Part shown: one piece after another, positions 44,554 through 53,442 of the stretch
How the letters are laid out: each line of letters begins with the position of its first letter
How positions within the stretch are numbered: the first letter of the stretch is position 1
Source of the DNA: Rhizobium brockwellii
GTDB lineage: Bacteria; Pseudomonadota; Alphaproteobacteria; Rhizobiales; Rhizobiaceae
Direction of reading: 5' to 3'
NCBI RefSeq assembly: GCF_000769405.2
Contig: NZ_CP053439.1
Coordinates: forward strand, 2,480,001 to 2,544,000
Length of the DNA stretch: 64,000 nucleotides
The notes under the pieces: generated by a model
What the model was told of the DNA's origin: nothing
What the model saw: the letters and a program-made list of their open reading frames with translations, nothing else
Database searches by the model: none
Position numbers and translations under genes: made by a program

Positions 44554-47289
44554 ATGGCCTTGAATATTCTGGACACGAATGGCGCCACGGTTACCAAGAC
44601 GGGCGCTGAATTCGAAGCCTACGATATTATCCGCTACTCTAACGCCACTCCTCTCGCCGCTGTCACCCTCTCTGTCTCGGGTTCCGGGGTGGCAAACCTG
44701 GCCGATGAGCTGGGATCGGTTTCCGCCGAGGTGACGGGATCGAGCAGCGCCAATGTTATCACGACAGGCGCAGGCAACGATACCATATTCGGCGGTGGGG
44801 GCTCAGACACGCTGAATGGTGGTGACGGCAATGACCGACTCTTCGGTGGGACCGGCAATGACGTGATCAAGGGGGGCGCGGGCGATGACACGATTGGCGA
44901 TGGTGATTATTTTGCCGACGTCGCTGAAGTCTTCAATATTGATGCGGGCATTGGCAACGACACCGTGATTTTGGAAAAGGGCCCCTTCGTCCAGATATCC
45001 GGGACGGTCGACGGCGGCGCCGGCACCGACACGCTGCAGACCGAGGATATGACGGGCCTGACGATCAAGAACTTCGAGATTCTCGGAACAGGGTCAAACG
45101 GTGTTACCGGATCGTCCGCGCAGTTCGAAAGCTTCGACAAGATCACCACTACGTCCCAACTTGGCCTCTACTTGCATTTGGCGGACAGCGGCCATGTCGA
45201 CCTCTCCGAAGAGCTGATAGCCGATCAGGTCTTCATCTCTGGCGCCCTTAACACTTCCGGTATCAACGTCACGACTGGAAGCACGCGAGACTACTTCACC
45301 GGGACCGCCGGCAACGACATCATCGACACCGGCGCCGGCGACGACATCATATATGGCAATGATGGAAATGACATCATCAGGAGCGGCACGGGCAACGACA
45401 CGATCACCGATGGTAAGCTCTTCGGATCTTCCCCTGAAACCTTCGACATAAATGCGGGCGACGGCGCAGATACCATAACCGTGCAGACCAACACTCATGT
45501 ACTTTCCGGAACGATCGATGGCGGTTCTGGAATTGATATTCTGCGAGCCCCCTGGCTGCAGGGCCTGACGATCAAGAACATCGAAATCCTTGAAACGGCG
45601 GGATCGATGGTTGCCGGTTCGTCCGCGCAGTTCGAAAGCTTCGACAAGATCGTCTTCTCGAACAGCCCCAGCGACCAGAACTCTGGTCTTGGTCTGATGT
45701 TGACGGACAGCGCCCATGTCGATCTTTCCGACGAACTGGCAAGCCGTGGGGCCTACATCACCGGCAGCGCCTCCGGTATCGACGTGACGACGGGCGGCGG
45801 CAACGACCACTTGGAGGGAACCGCCGGCAACGATACTTTCGATGGTGGCGCAGGCAACGACGTGATCAACGGCTATGCCGGCAATGACACGTTGACCGGC
45901 GGCGCAGGCAACGACCAGATCTTCGGCGGCGGTGGAAATGACATTATCCGGGGTGGAACCGGCGACGACAAGATCACTGACGGCGATAATATTTCCACCG
46001 CCCCCGAGACCTTCAATATTGATGCGGGCGATGGCAACGATGCCATCAACCTGCAGACACATTCTTCCACGATTTCCGGAATGATCGACGGCGGCGCCGG
46101 CATTGACACGATACAAGTCATCGAGCCGACCTTGGGTCCTGGCATGGAATATATCGGGCTTGCCGGCCTGACGATCAAGAATGTCGAAATTCTTGCAACA
46201 GCGGGAGCCGAGGTTATCGCTTCGGCTGCCCAGTTCGAAAGCTTCGACAAGATCGTCATTTACGACAAGCCAGGCTACGAGAACAATGTCCTCGCACTGA
46301 CATTGACGGACAGCGCCCATGCCGATCTCTCCGACGAGCTGGCCAACCGCCACGTCGACATTTTCGGCACCGCCTTCGGCATCGACGTCAAGACCGGCGG
46401 CGGCGACGACTATTTCTTCGGAACCGGCGGCAATGACAGATTCGAAGGCGGCGCCGGCAATGACGTGCTTTTGGGCGGTGCGGGCATCGATACGGCGGTC
46501 TTCTCAGACAATTTCGCCAACTACTCCTTCGCCTTGAACAATGGCAGCCATATCCTGACGAGCGCCCTGGAGGGTACGGATACGCTGACCGATGTTGAAT
46601 TCGCCCGTTTTGCCAACGGCGTCTACGATTTCGCCAAGGGAAAGTTCACGCCCGACGGCAGCAACAGCGCGCCCACCAATATCCAGCTTTCGAAAACCTC
46701 CCTGTTGGAAAGTACCCCGATCTGGACCACGGTTGGCCTGCTCAGCGCCAAGGACGCCGATGGCGACACGCTGACCTATTCGCTGCTCGACGGAGACAAC
46801 GACCACTTCCGGATCAATGGCAACCGCATCGTCACCTCGAAGGCGCTGGACTACGAGACCGCCAAGTCACACACGATCAAGGTCGCTGTTTCGGATGGCA
46901 AGGTCACGGTCGAAAAGGACATCACGATCAACGTGCTCGACGTCAACGAGGCCCCCGTCAACAAGGCGCCGACCAATCTCGCCTTCTCGCGCAGCTCGAT
47001 CTCCGAGAATGTCGCGATCGGCACCTCCGTCGGCCTGCTCACGGCAAAGGATCAGGAAGGCGACACGGTGAAATGGCGGCTGACGGACGATGCCGACGGC
47101 ATCTTCAAGCTCGTCGGCAACAAGATCCAGACGAAGGCTGCGATCGATTTCGAAAGCACCCACAGCCTGACCTTCACCGCTGAAGCCTACGACGCGGCTG
47201 GAAACGTCACCAGCCACGATTTCACGGTGGCAGTAAAGGACGTCTTCGAGCCGTCGGTTTCGAGCTTGTCGCATGAGGCGTTGATCTAG
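44554..47289 (+). CDS. RTX calcium-binding protein with cadherin-like domains (array gene 2)
   Basis: 911 residues from ATG 44554. It starts MALNILDTNGATVTKTGAEF and keeps the module plan of gene 1, but with three blocks of RTX nonapeptides (GNDTIFGGGGSDTLNGGDGN, DDIIYGNDGNDIIRSGTGND, GGAGNDQIFGGGGNDIIRGG), each followed by a beta-strand unit with IDGGAGIDT and ESFDKI. Two cadherin-like domains and the tail SVSSLSHEALI follow. The final 600 bp is nearly identical in DNA to gene 1. The gap after gene 1 is 63 bp, so cotranscription is possible. Calcium-dependent folding outside the cell and type I export are inferred from the family. Confidence 0.9.
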   Translation: MALNILDTNGATVTKTGAEFEAYDIIRYSNATPLAAVTLSVSGSGVANLADELGSVSAEVTGSSSANVITTGAGNDTIFGGGGSDTLNGGDGNDRLFGGTGNDVIKGGAGDDTIGDGDYFADVAEVFNIDAGIGNDTVILEKGPFVQISGTVDGGAGTDTLQTEDMTGLTIKNFEILGTGSNGVTGSSAQFESFDKITTTSQLGLYLHLADSGHVDLSEELIADQVFISGALNTSGINVTTGSTRDYFTGTAGNDIIDTGAGDDIIYGNDGNDIIRSGTGNDTITDGKLFGSSPETFDINAGDGADTITVQTNTHVLSGTIDGGSGIDILRAPWLQGLTIKNIEILETAGSMVAGSSAQFESFDKIVFSNSPSDQNSGLGLMLTDSAHVDLSDELASRGAYITGSASGIDVTTGGGNDHLEGTAGNDTFDGGAGNDVINGYAGNDTLTGGAGNDQIFGGGGNDIIRGGTGDDKITDGDNISTAPETFNIDAGDGNDAINLQTHSSTISGMIDGGAGIDTIQVIEPTLGPGMEYIGLAGLTIKNVEILATAGAEVIASAAQFESFDKIVIYDKPGYENNVLALTLTDSAHADLSDELANRHVDIFGTAFGIDVKTGGGDDYFFGTGGNDRFEGGAGNDVLLGGAGIDTAVFSDNFANYSFALNNGSHILTSALEGTDTLTDVEFARFANGVYDFAKGKFTPDGSNSAPTNIQLSKTSLLESTPIWTTVGLLSAKDADGDTLTYSLLDGDNDHFRINGNRIVTSKALDYETAKSHTIKVAVSDGKVTVEKDITINVLDVNEAPVNKAPTNLAFSRSSISENVAIGTSVGLLTAKDQEGDTVKWRLTDDADGIFKLVGNKIQTKAAIDFESTHSLTFTAEAYDAAGNVTSHDFTVAVKDVFEPSVSSLSHEALI

Positions 47290-47550
47290 CCGCAACACCA
47301 CCGCTCGAAGCAGACCTGCCTCCCACAATGGCTCGTAAAAATTGAGCGCGCCGGCAGAAAGCGTCGGGCGCCCGCTTAAATGAGCGCCACCGGGAATGGA
47401 GGAAAAGACACCACCCGTTCTGGCAGAGCGCAATGCATCTTCTGGAAAGTTAAAATATGACTTTGAATATTCTGAACGTGTACGGCGGGCCTGTTACCAA
47501 GACTGGCGCTGAATTCGAAGCGTATGACGTCATCCGCTACTCCGCCACTA

Positions 47551-48696
47551 GTGGATTGATCGCGACGAAAGATTCCGTCCTGAGATTCCCAACCGTTTGG
47601 GATTGTGCGACGGTTGGGGATGCGCACAGGGATCACATTTGACGTCACCGCCGCCGACCGTTCTCGGCTTGAAGCCATCATTGCTGCCCCAACGTCTCCG
47701 CAGAAGCATGTCTGGCGGGCCAAGATCATCTTGATGAGCGGCAACGGCCTGGGAACGGTCGCCATCATGCAGGCGACGGGAAAGTCCAAACCTTGCGTCT
47801 GGCGCTGGCAGGAGCGTTTCATGTCCGAGGGGGTCGATGGCCTGTTGCGCGACAAGAGCAGGCCTCCGGGCATGGCGCCTCTGGAGAGCGACGTGGTGGA
47901 GCAGGTCGTTGCGCTGACGCTGGAACCGCCTCGACAGGAGGCAACGCACTGGACCGTGCGTGCCATGGCAAATGCCGTTGGGATCGCGGCCTCTTCCGTC
48001 GTCAAGATCTGGCACGAGCATGGGCTGGCGCCGCATCGGTGGCGCAGTTTCAAACTCTCCAATGACAAGGCTTTTGCCGAGAAGCTTCACGATGTCGTCG
48101 GTCTCTACGTCTCGCCACCGACCCACGCCATTGTCTTGTCCGTCGATGAGAAAAGCCAGATCCAGGCGCTCGACCGGACCCAACCGGGCTTGCCGCTCAA
48201 GAAGGGGCGCGCCGGCACAATGACCCACGATTACAAGCGCCACGGCACGACCACCCTGTTTGCCGCCCTCAATGTTCTCGACGGATCGGTCATCGGCCGA
48301 AACATGCAGCGCCACCGGCATCAGGAGTTTATTCGGTTCCTCAACGCCATTGAGGCGGAGCTGCCGAAAGATAAGGCGGTCCACGTCATTCTCGACAATT
48401 ACGCGACGCATAAACAGCCGAAGGTCCGCGCCTGGCTGGCAAGGCATCCACGATGGACCTTCCACTTCGTCCCGATATCGTGCTCATGGCTCAATGCTGT
48501 CGAAGGCTTCTTCGCAAAACTGACACGCCGGCGGCTGAAGCACGGCGTTTTCCACTCCGTCGTTGACCTGCAGGCGGCCATCAACCGCTTCGTCAAAGAA
48601 CACAACCACGAACCAAAGCCATTCATCTGGAAAGCAGACCCCGATGAGATCATCGCAGCCGTCAAACGTGGGCACCAAACGTTGGAATCAATCCAC
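47551..48696 (+). mobile_element. IS630-family insertion sequence
   Basis: 1146 bp bounded by perfect 10-bp inverted ends, GTGGATTGAT (47551-47560) and ATCAATCCAC (48687-48696). A TA duplication flanks it at 47549-47550 and 48697-48698. The rebuilt target CACTAGTC contains CTAG, a site favoured by IS630. It carries one transposase gene that is intact, so the insertion may be recent. Confidence 0.93.
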
Positions 48697-48699
48697 TAG
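47620..48699 (+). CDS. IS630-family transposase
   Basis: 359 residues from ATG 47620; a GTG at 47605 adds five. The N-terminal helix-turn-helix region (MQATGKSKPCVWRWQERFMS) is followed by the DDE catalytic domain with Asp176 (LSVDEKSQIQALDR), Asp259 (HVILDNYATHK) and Glu295 (SWLNAVEGFFAKL), spaced 35 apart as in IS630/Tc1-mariner enzymes. It cuts and pastes the element at TA. The last sense codon (His) ends the element and the stop codon TAG is made of the duplicated target TA plus the next host base. Confidence 0.93.
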   Translation: MRTGITFDVTAADRSRLEAIIAAPTSPQKHVWRAKIILMSGNGLGTVAIMQATGKSKPCVWRWQERFMSEGVDGLLRDKSRPPGMAPLESDVVEQVVALTLEPPRQEATHWTVRAMANAVGIAASSVVKIWHEHGLAPHRWRSFKLSNDKAFAEKLHDVVGLYVSPPTHAIVLSVDEKSQIQALDRTQPGLPLKKGRAGTMTHDYKRHGTTTLFAALNVLDGSVIGRNMQRHRHQEFIRFLNAIEAELPKDKAVHVILDNYATHKQPKVRAWLARHPRWTFHFVPISCSWLNAVEGFFAKLTRRRLKHGVFHSVVDLQAAINRFVKEHNHEPKPFIWKADPDEIIAAVKRGHQTLESIH

Positions 48700-50974
48700 T
48701 CCCCTCGCAAGGATCACTCTGTCAGTCTCCGACTCCAGCACGGCAGACCTTGCTGACGAGTTGGGTTCGGTCTCGGCGGACGTGTTCGGCTCGGACGATG
48801 CCAATACGATCACAACAGGCGGCGGCAACGACGCCATTTCCGGTCGTGCCGGCGCAGACACTCTGAGTGGTGGAGCCGGAGACGATTTGATCGACGGTGG
48901 CGATGGAAATGACGCCCTTTTTGGTGGCGAGGGTAGCGACCAGCTCTTTGGCCGCCTTGGAGATGATATCATCCGTGGTGGCGCAGGCGACGACACGATT
49001 GAGGATGGTTTTTATTTTTCGACTTTCGCTGAGAACTTCGACATTGACGCGGGTGTTGGCAATGACACCGTGAGTTTATCAAACAGTATGAACGTCAGCG
49101 TATCCGGAATCATTGACGGTGGTGACGGCACCGACACCCTGCAAGCCAGCTTTTTGACTGGTCTGACGATCAAGAATTTCGAGATCCTCGAGTCTGGGGA
49201 ACTCGGTGTTACCGGATCGGCCGCGCAGTTTGAAAGCTTCGACAAGATCATCCAGCAGAATGGCTCTTCTGATATCGTCTTGACGTTATCGGACAGCGCG
49301 CACGCCGATCTTTCCGGCAAATTAACCACCGGTGGAGTCCATATCTATGCGGCAGTTCCCAGTATCGACGTGACGACAGGTGGGGGCAATGACCAATTAG
49401 AGGGAACCGACGGCAACGATATTTTCGACGCCCGCGCCGGTGACGACGTCCTGAATGGCTATGGTGGAGATGACGCACTGACCGGCGGTGACGGTAACGA
49501 CCAAATCAACGGCGGCTTCGGGCAGGATGTCATCAAGGGTGGAGCAGGCGACGATTCGATCTTCGATGGTGAATCTTTCGGCGTTTACCCGGAAGTCTTA
49601 GACATCGATGCGGGCGAGGGTAACGACGCCATAGTCGTGCAGACATCCGGTGGCGTGCTGTCCGGAGCGATTGATGGCGGTACCGGGATTGATATCCTGC
49701 GTGCTCCTACTATAACGGGCCTCGCGATCAGGAACGTTGAAATCTTTGAAACATATGGCTACGTGATCGCCGGTTCGTCCGCCCAGTTCGAAAGCTTCGA
49801 CAAGATCGTCTTCGCGAACAATTCCACCGACAACTATGCCGTCTTGTTGTCATTAACGGACGGCGCCCACCTCGATCTTTCCGACGAACTGGGGAATCTC
49901 GGTGCTGTTATTGTCGGCGATGTCTCTGGCATTGACGTCAAGACCGGCGGCGGAGACGACGAGTTTACGAGCACCCGCGGCAACGACATTTTCGACGGCG
50001 GCGCGGGCCTCGACATGGCAGTTTTCTCCGGCGATTTCGCCAGCTATTCCTTCGCGATCGACAATGGCAGCCATGTCCTGACCAGCGCCCTGGAAGGCAA
50101 GGATACGTTGATCGACGTCGAATCTGCCCGTTTTGCCGATGGCGTCTATGATTTCGCTACGGAAACCTTCACGCCCGCCAATAAAGCGCCGACTAATATT
50201 CAGCTTTCGAAAACTGCGGTCTCCGAAGACACGCCGATCTGGACCACGGTCGGCCTGCTCAGTGCGCGCGACGCCGACGGCGACGCCCTCACCTACACGC
50301 TGCTCGACAGTGCCGACGATCATTTCCGGCTGAAGGGCAATCGCATCGTCACCTCGAAGGCCTTGGACTACGAGACGACGACGTCGCACACGATTAGGGT
50401 CGCCGTCTCCGACGGCAAGGTCACTGTCCAGAAGGACATCACGATCAACGTCCTCGACGTCAACGAAGCCCCTGTCAACAAGGCGCCGATCAATCTCGCC
50501 TTCTCGCGCAGCTCGGTCTCCGAGAATATCGCGATCGGCACCTCGGTCGGCCTGCTGACGGCGGTCGATCCGGAAGGCGGCGCCGTGAAATGGCGGCTGA
50601 CGGACGATGCTGACGGCATCTTCAAGCTGGTCGGCAACAAGATCCAGACAAAGGCTGCGATCGACTACGAAAGCACCCACAGCCTGACCTTTACCGCCGA
50701 AGCCTACGACGCGGCCGGAAACGTCAACAGCCACGATTTCACGCTTGCCGTGAAGGACGTCTTCGAGCCGTCGTTTGCGGTGTCGCATGAGGTATTGATC
50801 TAGGCCACGGCTGGATTGCCTGCGACGCAGAGCTGCTCGGAACAAGGCGCCGCCACGAATCTCTTCTCCCCAGTGTGGAGAAGACGGAGTTCGGGCTGAC
50901 CGTCTGGTCCAAATTGCCGCTCCACCTCCGCACCCAATTCGGCTATAACTCCTGCCGATCCGAGGAGAGCCCGC

Positions 50975-51442
50975 ATGCGCCTGCCCACAATCATCCTCGC
51001 CCTCGCCGTCTCGGCGCTCGCAGCCTTGCCTGCATCGGCAGCGACCTACAAGACGCCAAAGGCGCTGCTCAAGGCGCTCTATAGCTACGATACCGACAAC
51101 AGCGACGCCGAGGCGCCCTCGCCCTATTCCGCCTTCTTCTCCGACCACCTGAACAAGCTCCTCCAGACCGATCTCGACAACACGGCGGAGGGCGATGTCG
51201 GCGCGATCGACTTCGATCCCGTCATCGCTGGCCAGGATGGCACGGCGAGCGACGTGAGGATCGGCCAACCGATCCTGCTGGATGACAAGGCCGAGCTGGA
51301 GGTGCAGTTCGAAAACGGCGAAGAGGTGACGCTCTTCTATACCCTGGTACGCGAACACGGCGGCTGGAAGGTCGACGACATCGCCAATCAGAAGGGGGAT
51401 AATCCCTGGAGCCTGAGCGGGTTGCTGGGGGATGCGCAGTAG
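50975..51442 (+). CDS. Exported DUF3828-like protein
   Basis: 155 residues. A cleavable signal peptide (MRLPTIILALAVSALAALPA, ending ASA at about residue 22) precedes a domain of about 130 residues with YKTPKALLKALYSYDT, SPYSAFFSDHLNKLL and the end EHGGWKVDDIANQKGDNPWS. This is the pattern of DUF3828 and related small periplasmic proteins with an NTF2-like fold. No enzymatic residues stand out. It is monocistronic. Function unknown. Confidence 0.82.
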   Translation: MRLPTIILALAVSALAALPASAATYKTPKALLKALYSYDTDNSDAEAPSPYSAFFSDHLNKLLQTDLDNTAEGDVGAIDFDPVIAGQDGTASDVRIGQPILLDDKAELEVQFENGEEVTLFYTLVREHGGWKVDDIANQKGDNPWSLSGLLGDAQ

Positions 51443-51985
51443 GCTGGCAGCCCAGCCACCCGCCCTCGCGGTCGAGGCGACCCTGCGTTTGTCACGGGCA
51501 ATCAATTCACTGGATCGATTGCTCCGCTCCTCACCCTCACCATGAGACTGATCGGTGTGCCTGCCGCCCCGCCCCCGAACAAAAAACCTGCCCGGCTGTC
51601 GAATCTGCCGCTCATCCCGTTTCGGCACGGAATCCCGATATGGCACAGCCGTGCAAGAATCCGTTAACCCATCGTCAAGTATCTGAATCTTCGGCATTTC
51701 CTGACATCGATGCGGGCATGGCACAATAATCCCGCTTGCTTTTTGCCCGAAATGCTGGCACGAATTGACTTACTCGGGCATTTGCATGCCGGTGACTGGA
51801 CTGATGTGGTAATCCCTTCCGTTTGGAAGGCGGCGCGGGACTACCCGCCTACGTAGACGTTCTTTCCCCGTACGTGACTTCTCCGACTGACCCTTCGTCC
51901 CAACCGATCGGGGCGAAAGCTAAAGCCGTCCGCTTCCTCTCGGGGGCGCGGATACTACACAGACTAAGGGAAAAGGACGATCCCA
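51443..51985. other. Intergenic region with repeat remnant and csp leader
   Basis: No gene is supported. About 51505-51530 holds a partial copy of the RIME-like repeat (ATTCACTGGATCGATTGCTC). The rest would be the promoter and leader of the cold-shock gene. The leader contains several short hairpins, such as ATCCCTTCCGTTTGGAAGG. Confidence 0.5.
51701..51729 (+). promoter_or_regulatory. Candidate promoter of the cold-shock gene
   Basis: CTGACA (51701-51706) and CAATAA (51724-51729) with a 17-bp spacer fit a sigma-70-type promoter. Transcription would leave a leader of about 250 nt before the csp start, as is usual for cspA-type genes with thermosensing leaders. Confidence 0.35.
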
Positions 51986-52198
51986 ATGGCCACCAAGGGC
52001 ACCGTAAAATTCTTCAACCAGGACAAGGGTTTTGGTTTCATCACGCCGGACGGCGGCGCAAAGGACGTTTTCGTCCATATCTCTGCGCTGCAGGCTTCTG
52101 GCATTCAGTCGTTGCGCGAAGGCCAGCAGGTTACCTTCGACACCGAGCCGGACCGCATGGGCAAGGGCCCGAAGGCTGTCAACATCTCGGCTTCGTAA
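51986..52198 (+). CDS. cspA: Cold-shock protein (CspA family)
   Basis: 70 residues, the normal length. It is a five-stranded OB-fold that binds single-stranded RNA and DNA. The RNP1 motif is KGFGFITPD and the RNP2 motif VFVHISAL. The start ATG 51986 is preceded by GGGAAAAGGA at a good distance. It is probably an RNA chaperone in the cytoplasm. It has a long leader and its own terminator, so it is monocistronic. Rhizobia carry several csp paralogues, so the symbol is only approximate. Confidence 0.95.
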   Translation: MATKGTVKFFNQDKGFGFITPDGGAKDVFVHISALQASGIQSLREGQQVTFDTEPDRMGKGPKAVNISAS

Positions 52199-52224
52199 GT
52201 CAGACTTCCGCGAACGCGGCATGA

Positions 52225-52252
52225 ACGGCGCTCCGCAAGGAGCGCCGTTTTT
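52225..52252 (+). terminator. Rho-independent terminator after csp
   Basis: A perfect 10-bp stem ACGGCGCTCC (52225-52234) and GGAGCGCCGT (52239-52248) with GCAA loop, followed by five T. It ends 26 bp after the csp stop. Confidence 0.95.
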
Positions 52253-52402
52253 GCTTGTGGTGCTCGCTCAGTTTGTCGATCGCATCACCAAGTGTTATAT
52301 GCGCGCTTTATGGATGATCCCGTCCCTGCGGCGGTGCGGTGCCGCATTGCGGCAGAGGGCACCGCAGTGCGGCGCCCGGGAACAACGAACAATGGAACGT
52401 CG

Positions 52403-53404
52403 ATGACGCAGAAGAGGCCAATTTTTGCGGTCGCCCCGATGATCGACTGGACGGATCGGCATTGCCGCTATTTCCACCGGCAGATCAGCCGCGAGGCGCT
52501 GCTCTATACCGAGATGGTGGTGGCCGATGCAATCATCCACGGCCCACGCGACCGGCTGCTCGGTCATGACGCTGCCGAGCATCCGCTGGCGCTGCAGCTC
52601 GGCGGTTCGGACCCGTCAAAGCTCGCCGACGCGGTGAAGATCGCCGAGCCCTACGGCTATGACGAGATCAACCTCAATGTCGGCTGCCCCTCCGACCGTG
52701 TGCAGTCGGGCACCTTCGGCGCCTGCCTGATGCTGACGCCGGAAACGGTGGCCGAATGCATTGCGGCGATGAAGAGGGTTGCGACCGTGCCGGTGACGGT
52801 GAAATGCCGGATCGGCGTCGACGAGCAGGAGCCGGAACAGGCACTGCCCGAGCTGATCACCCGCGTTCTCGATGCCGGCGCCGACGCGATCTGGATCCAT
52901 GCGCGCAAGGCCTGGCTAAAGGGCCTGAGCCCTAAGGAAAATCGCGAGATACCGCCGCTCGACTATGAGATCGTCTATCGGATGAAACAGCGCTGGCCCG
53001 ATGTCTTCATCGGCATCAACGGCGGCATCCGCACGCTCGACGAAGCCGCAGCCCACCTCGCCCATGTCGACGGCGTCATGCTCGGCCGCGCCGCCTATCA
53101 GAATGCCGCGATCCTAGCCGACATCGACCAGCGCTTCTTTGGTGCGCCTGCGGCCGAACCGGATTGGGAGGCCCTGCGTGACCGGATGATGGCCTATGCC
53201 GAACGCCACATCGCTAGCGGCGGCCGGCTGCAGCACGTGGCCCGCCACATGGTCGGCCTCTTCACCGGCCTGCCCGGCGCAAGGCGCTACCGCCAGATCC
53301 TCTCCACCGATGCCGCTAAGGCCGGCGCCGGGCCGGAGGTGCTGGCGGCGGCCTTTGCGGCGGTGGATTTTTCGGGGACGGAGCAGGAAGCGGTCAGCGC
53401 CTGA
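52403..53404 (+). CDS. dusA: tRNA-dihydrouridine synthase A
   Basis: 333 residues from ATG 52403; a longer frame from 52292 runs through a palindromic leader and is rejected. It is an FMN enzyme that reduces uridines in the D-loop of tRNA. The N-terminal TIM barrel has FAVAPMIDWTDRHCRYFHRQ, LNVGCPSDRVQSGTFGACLM (the second Cys is the catalytic acid) and IWIHARKAWLKGLSPKENRE, all diagnostic of DusA. A C-terminal helical domain binds tRNA. It is monocistronic after the csp terminator. Confidence 0.95.
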   Translation: MTQKRPIFAVAPMIDWTDRHCRYFHRQISREALLYTEMVVADAIIHGPRDRLLGHDAAEHPLALQLGGSDPSKLADAVKIAEPYGYDEINLNVGCPSDRVQSGTFGACLMLTPETVAECIAAMKRVATVPVTVKCRIGVDEQEPEQALPELITRVLDAGADAIWIHARKAWLKGLSPKENREIPPLDYEIVYRMKQRWPDVFIGINGGIRTLDEAAAHLAHVDGVMLGRAAYQNAAILADIDQRFFGAPAAEPDWEALRDRMMAYAERHIASGGRLQHVARHMVGLFTGLPGARRYRQILSTDAAKAGAGPEVLAAAFAAVDFSGTEQEAVSA

Positions 53405-53442
53405 CTTAAGGTGATGTCTTGTCACGGCGCCGAAGCGCGGCG

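Larger units (their letters stand above)
47457..50803 (+). pseudogene. RTX/cadherin-like gene 3 of the array, split by an IS630-type element
   Basis: The gene starts at ATG 47457 (MTLNILNVYGGPVTKTGAEF) and is interrupted after codons for YSAT at 47549-47550. It resumes at 48699. If the element and one TA copy are removed, the reading frame is continuous through YSATSPLARITLSVSDSS, which aligns with YSNATPLAAVTLSVSGSG of gene 2, and gives 732 residues. The 3' part holds RTX nonapeptides, two cadherin-like domains and the tail FEPSFAVSHEVLI. No signal for expression of the 3' part is evident, except a TTG at 48563 inside the element that reads through in frame. The array gene is inactivated unless the element excises precisely. 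Confidence 0.9.

Noticed and set aside
45094..46353. Minus-strand frame of 419 codons with repetitive sequence
   Set aside because: It is the antisense of RTX gene 2; its repeats simply mirror the RTX nonapeptides.
49853..51724. Minus-strand frame of 623 codons spanning RTX gene 3 and the DUF3828 gene
   Set aside because: It crosses two genes with clear signatures and has no domain pattern of its own.
52310..52390. Possible tRNA or structured RNA before dusA
   Set aside because: The palindromic GC-rich sequence (GCGGTGCCGCATTGCGGC) does not fold into a tRNA cloverleaf with conserved T-loop bases. A leader hairpin is more likely.
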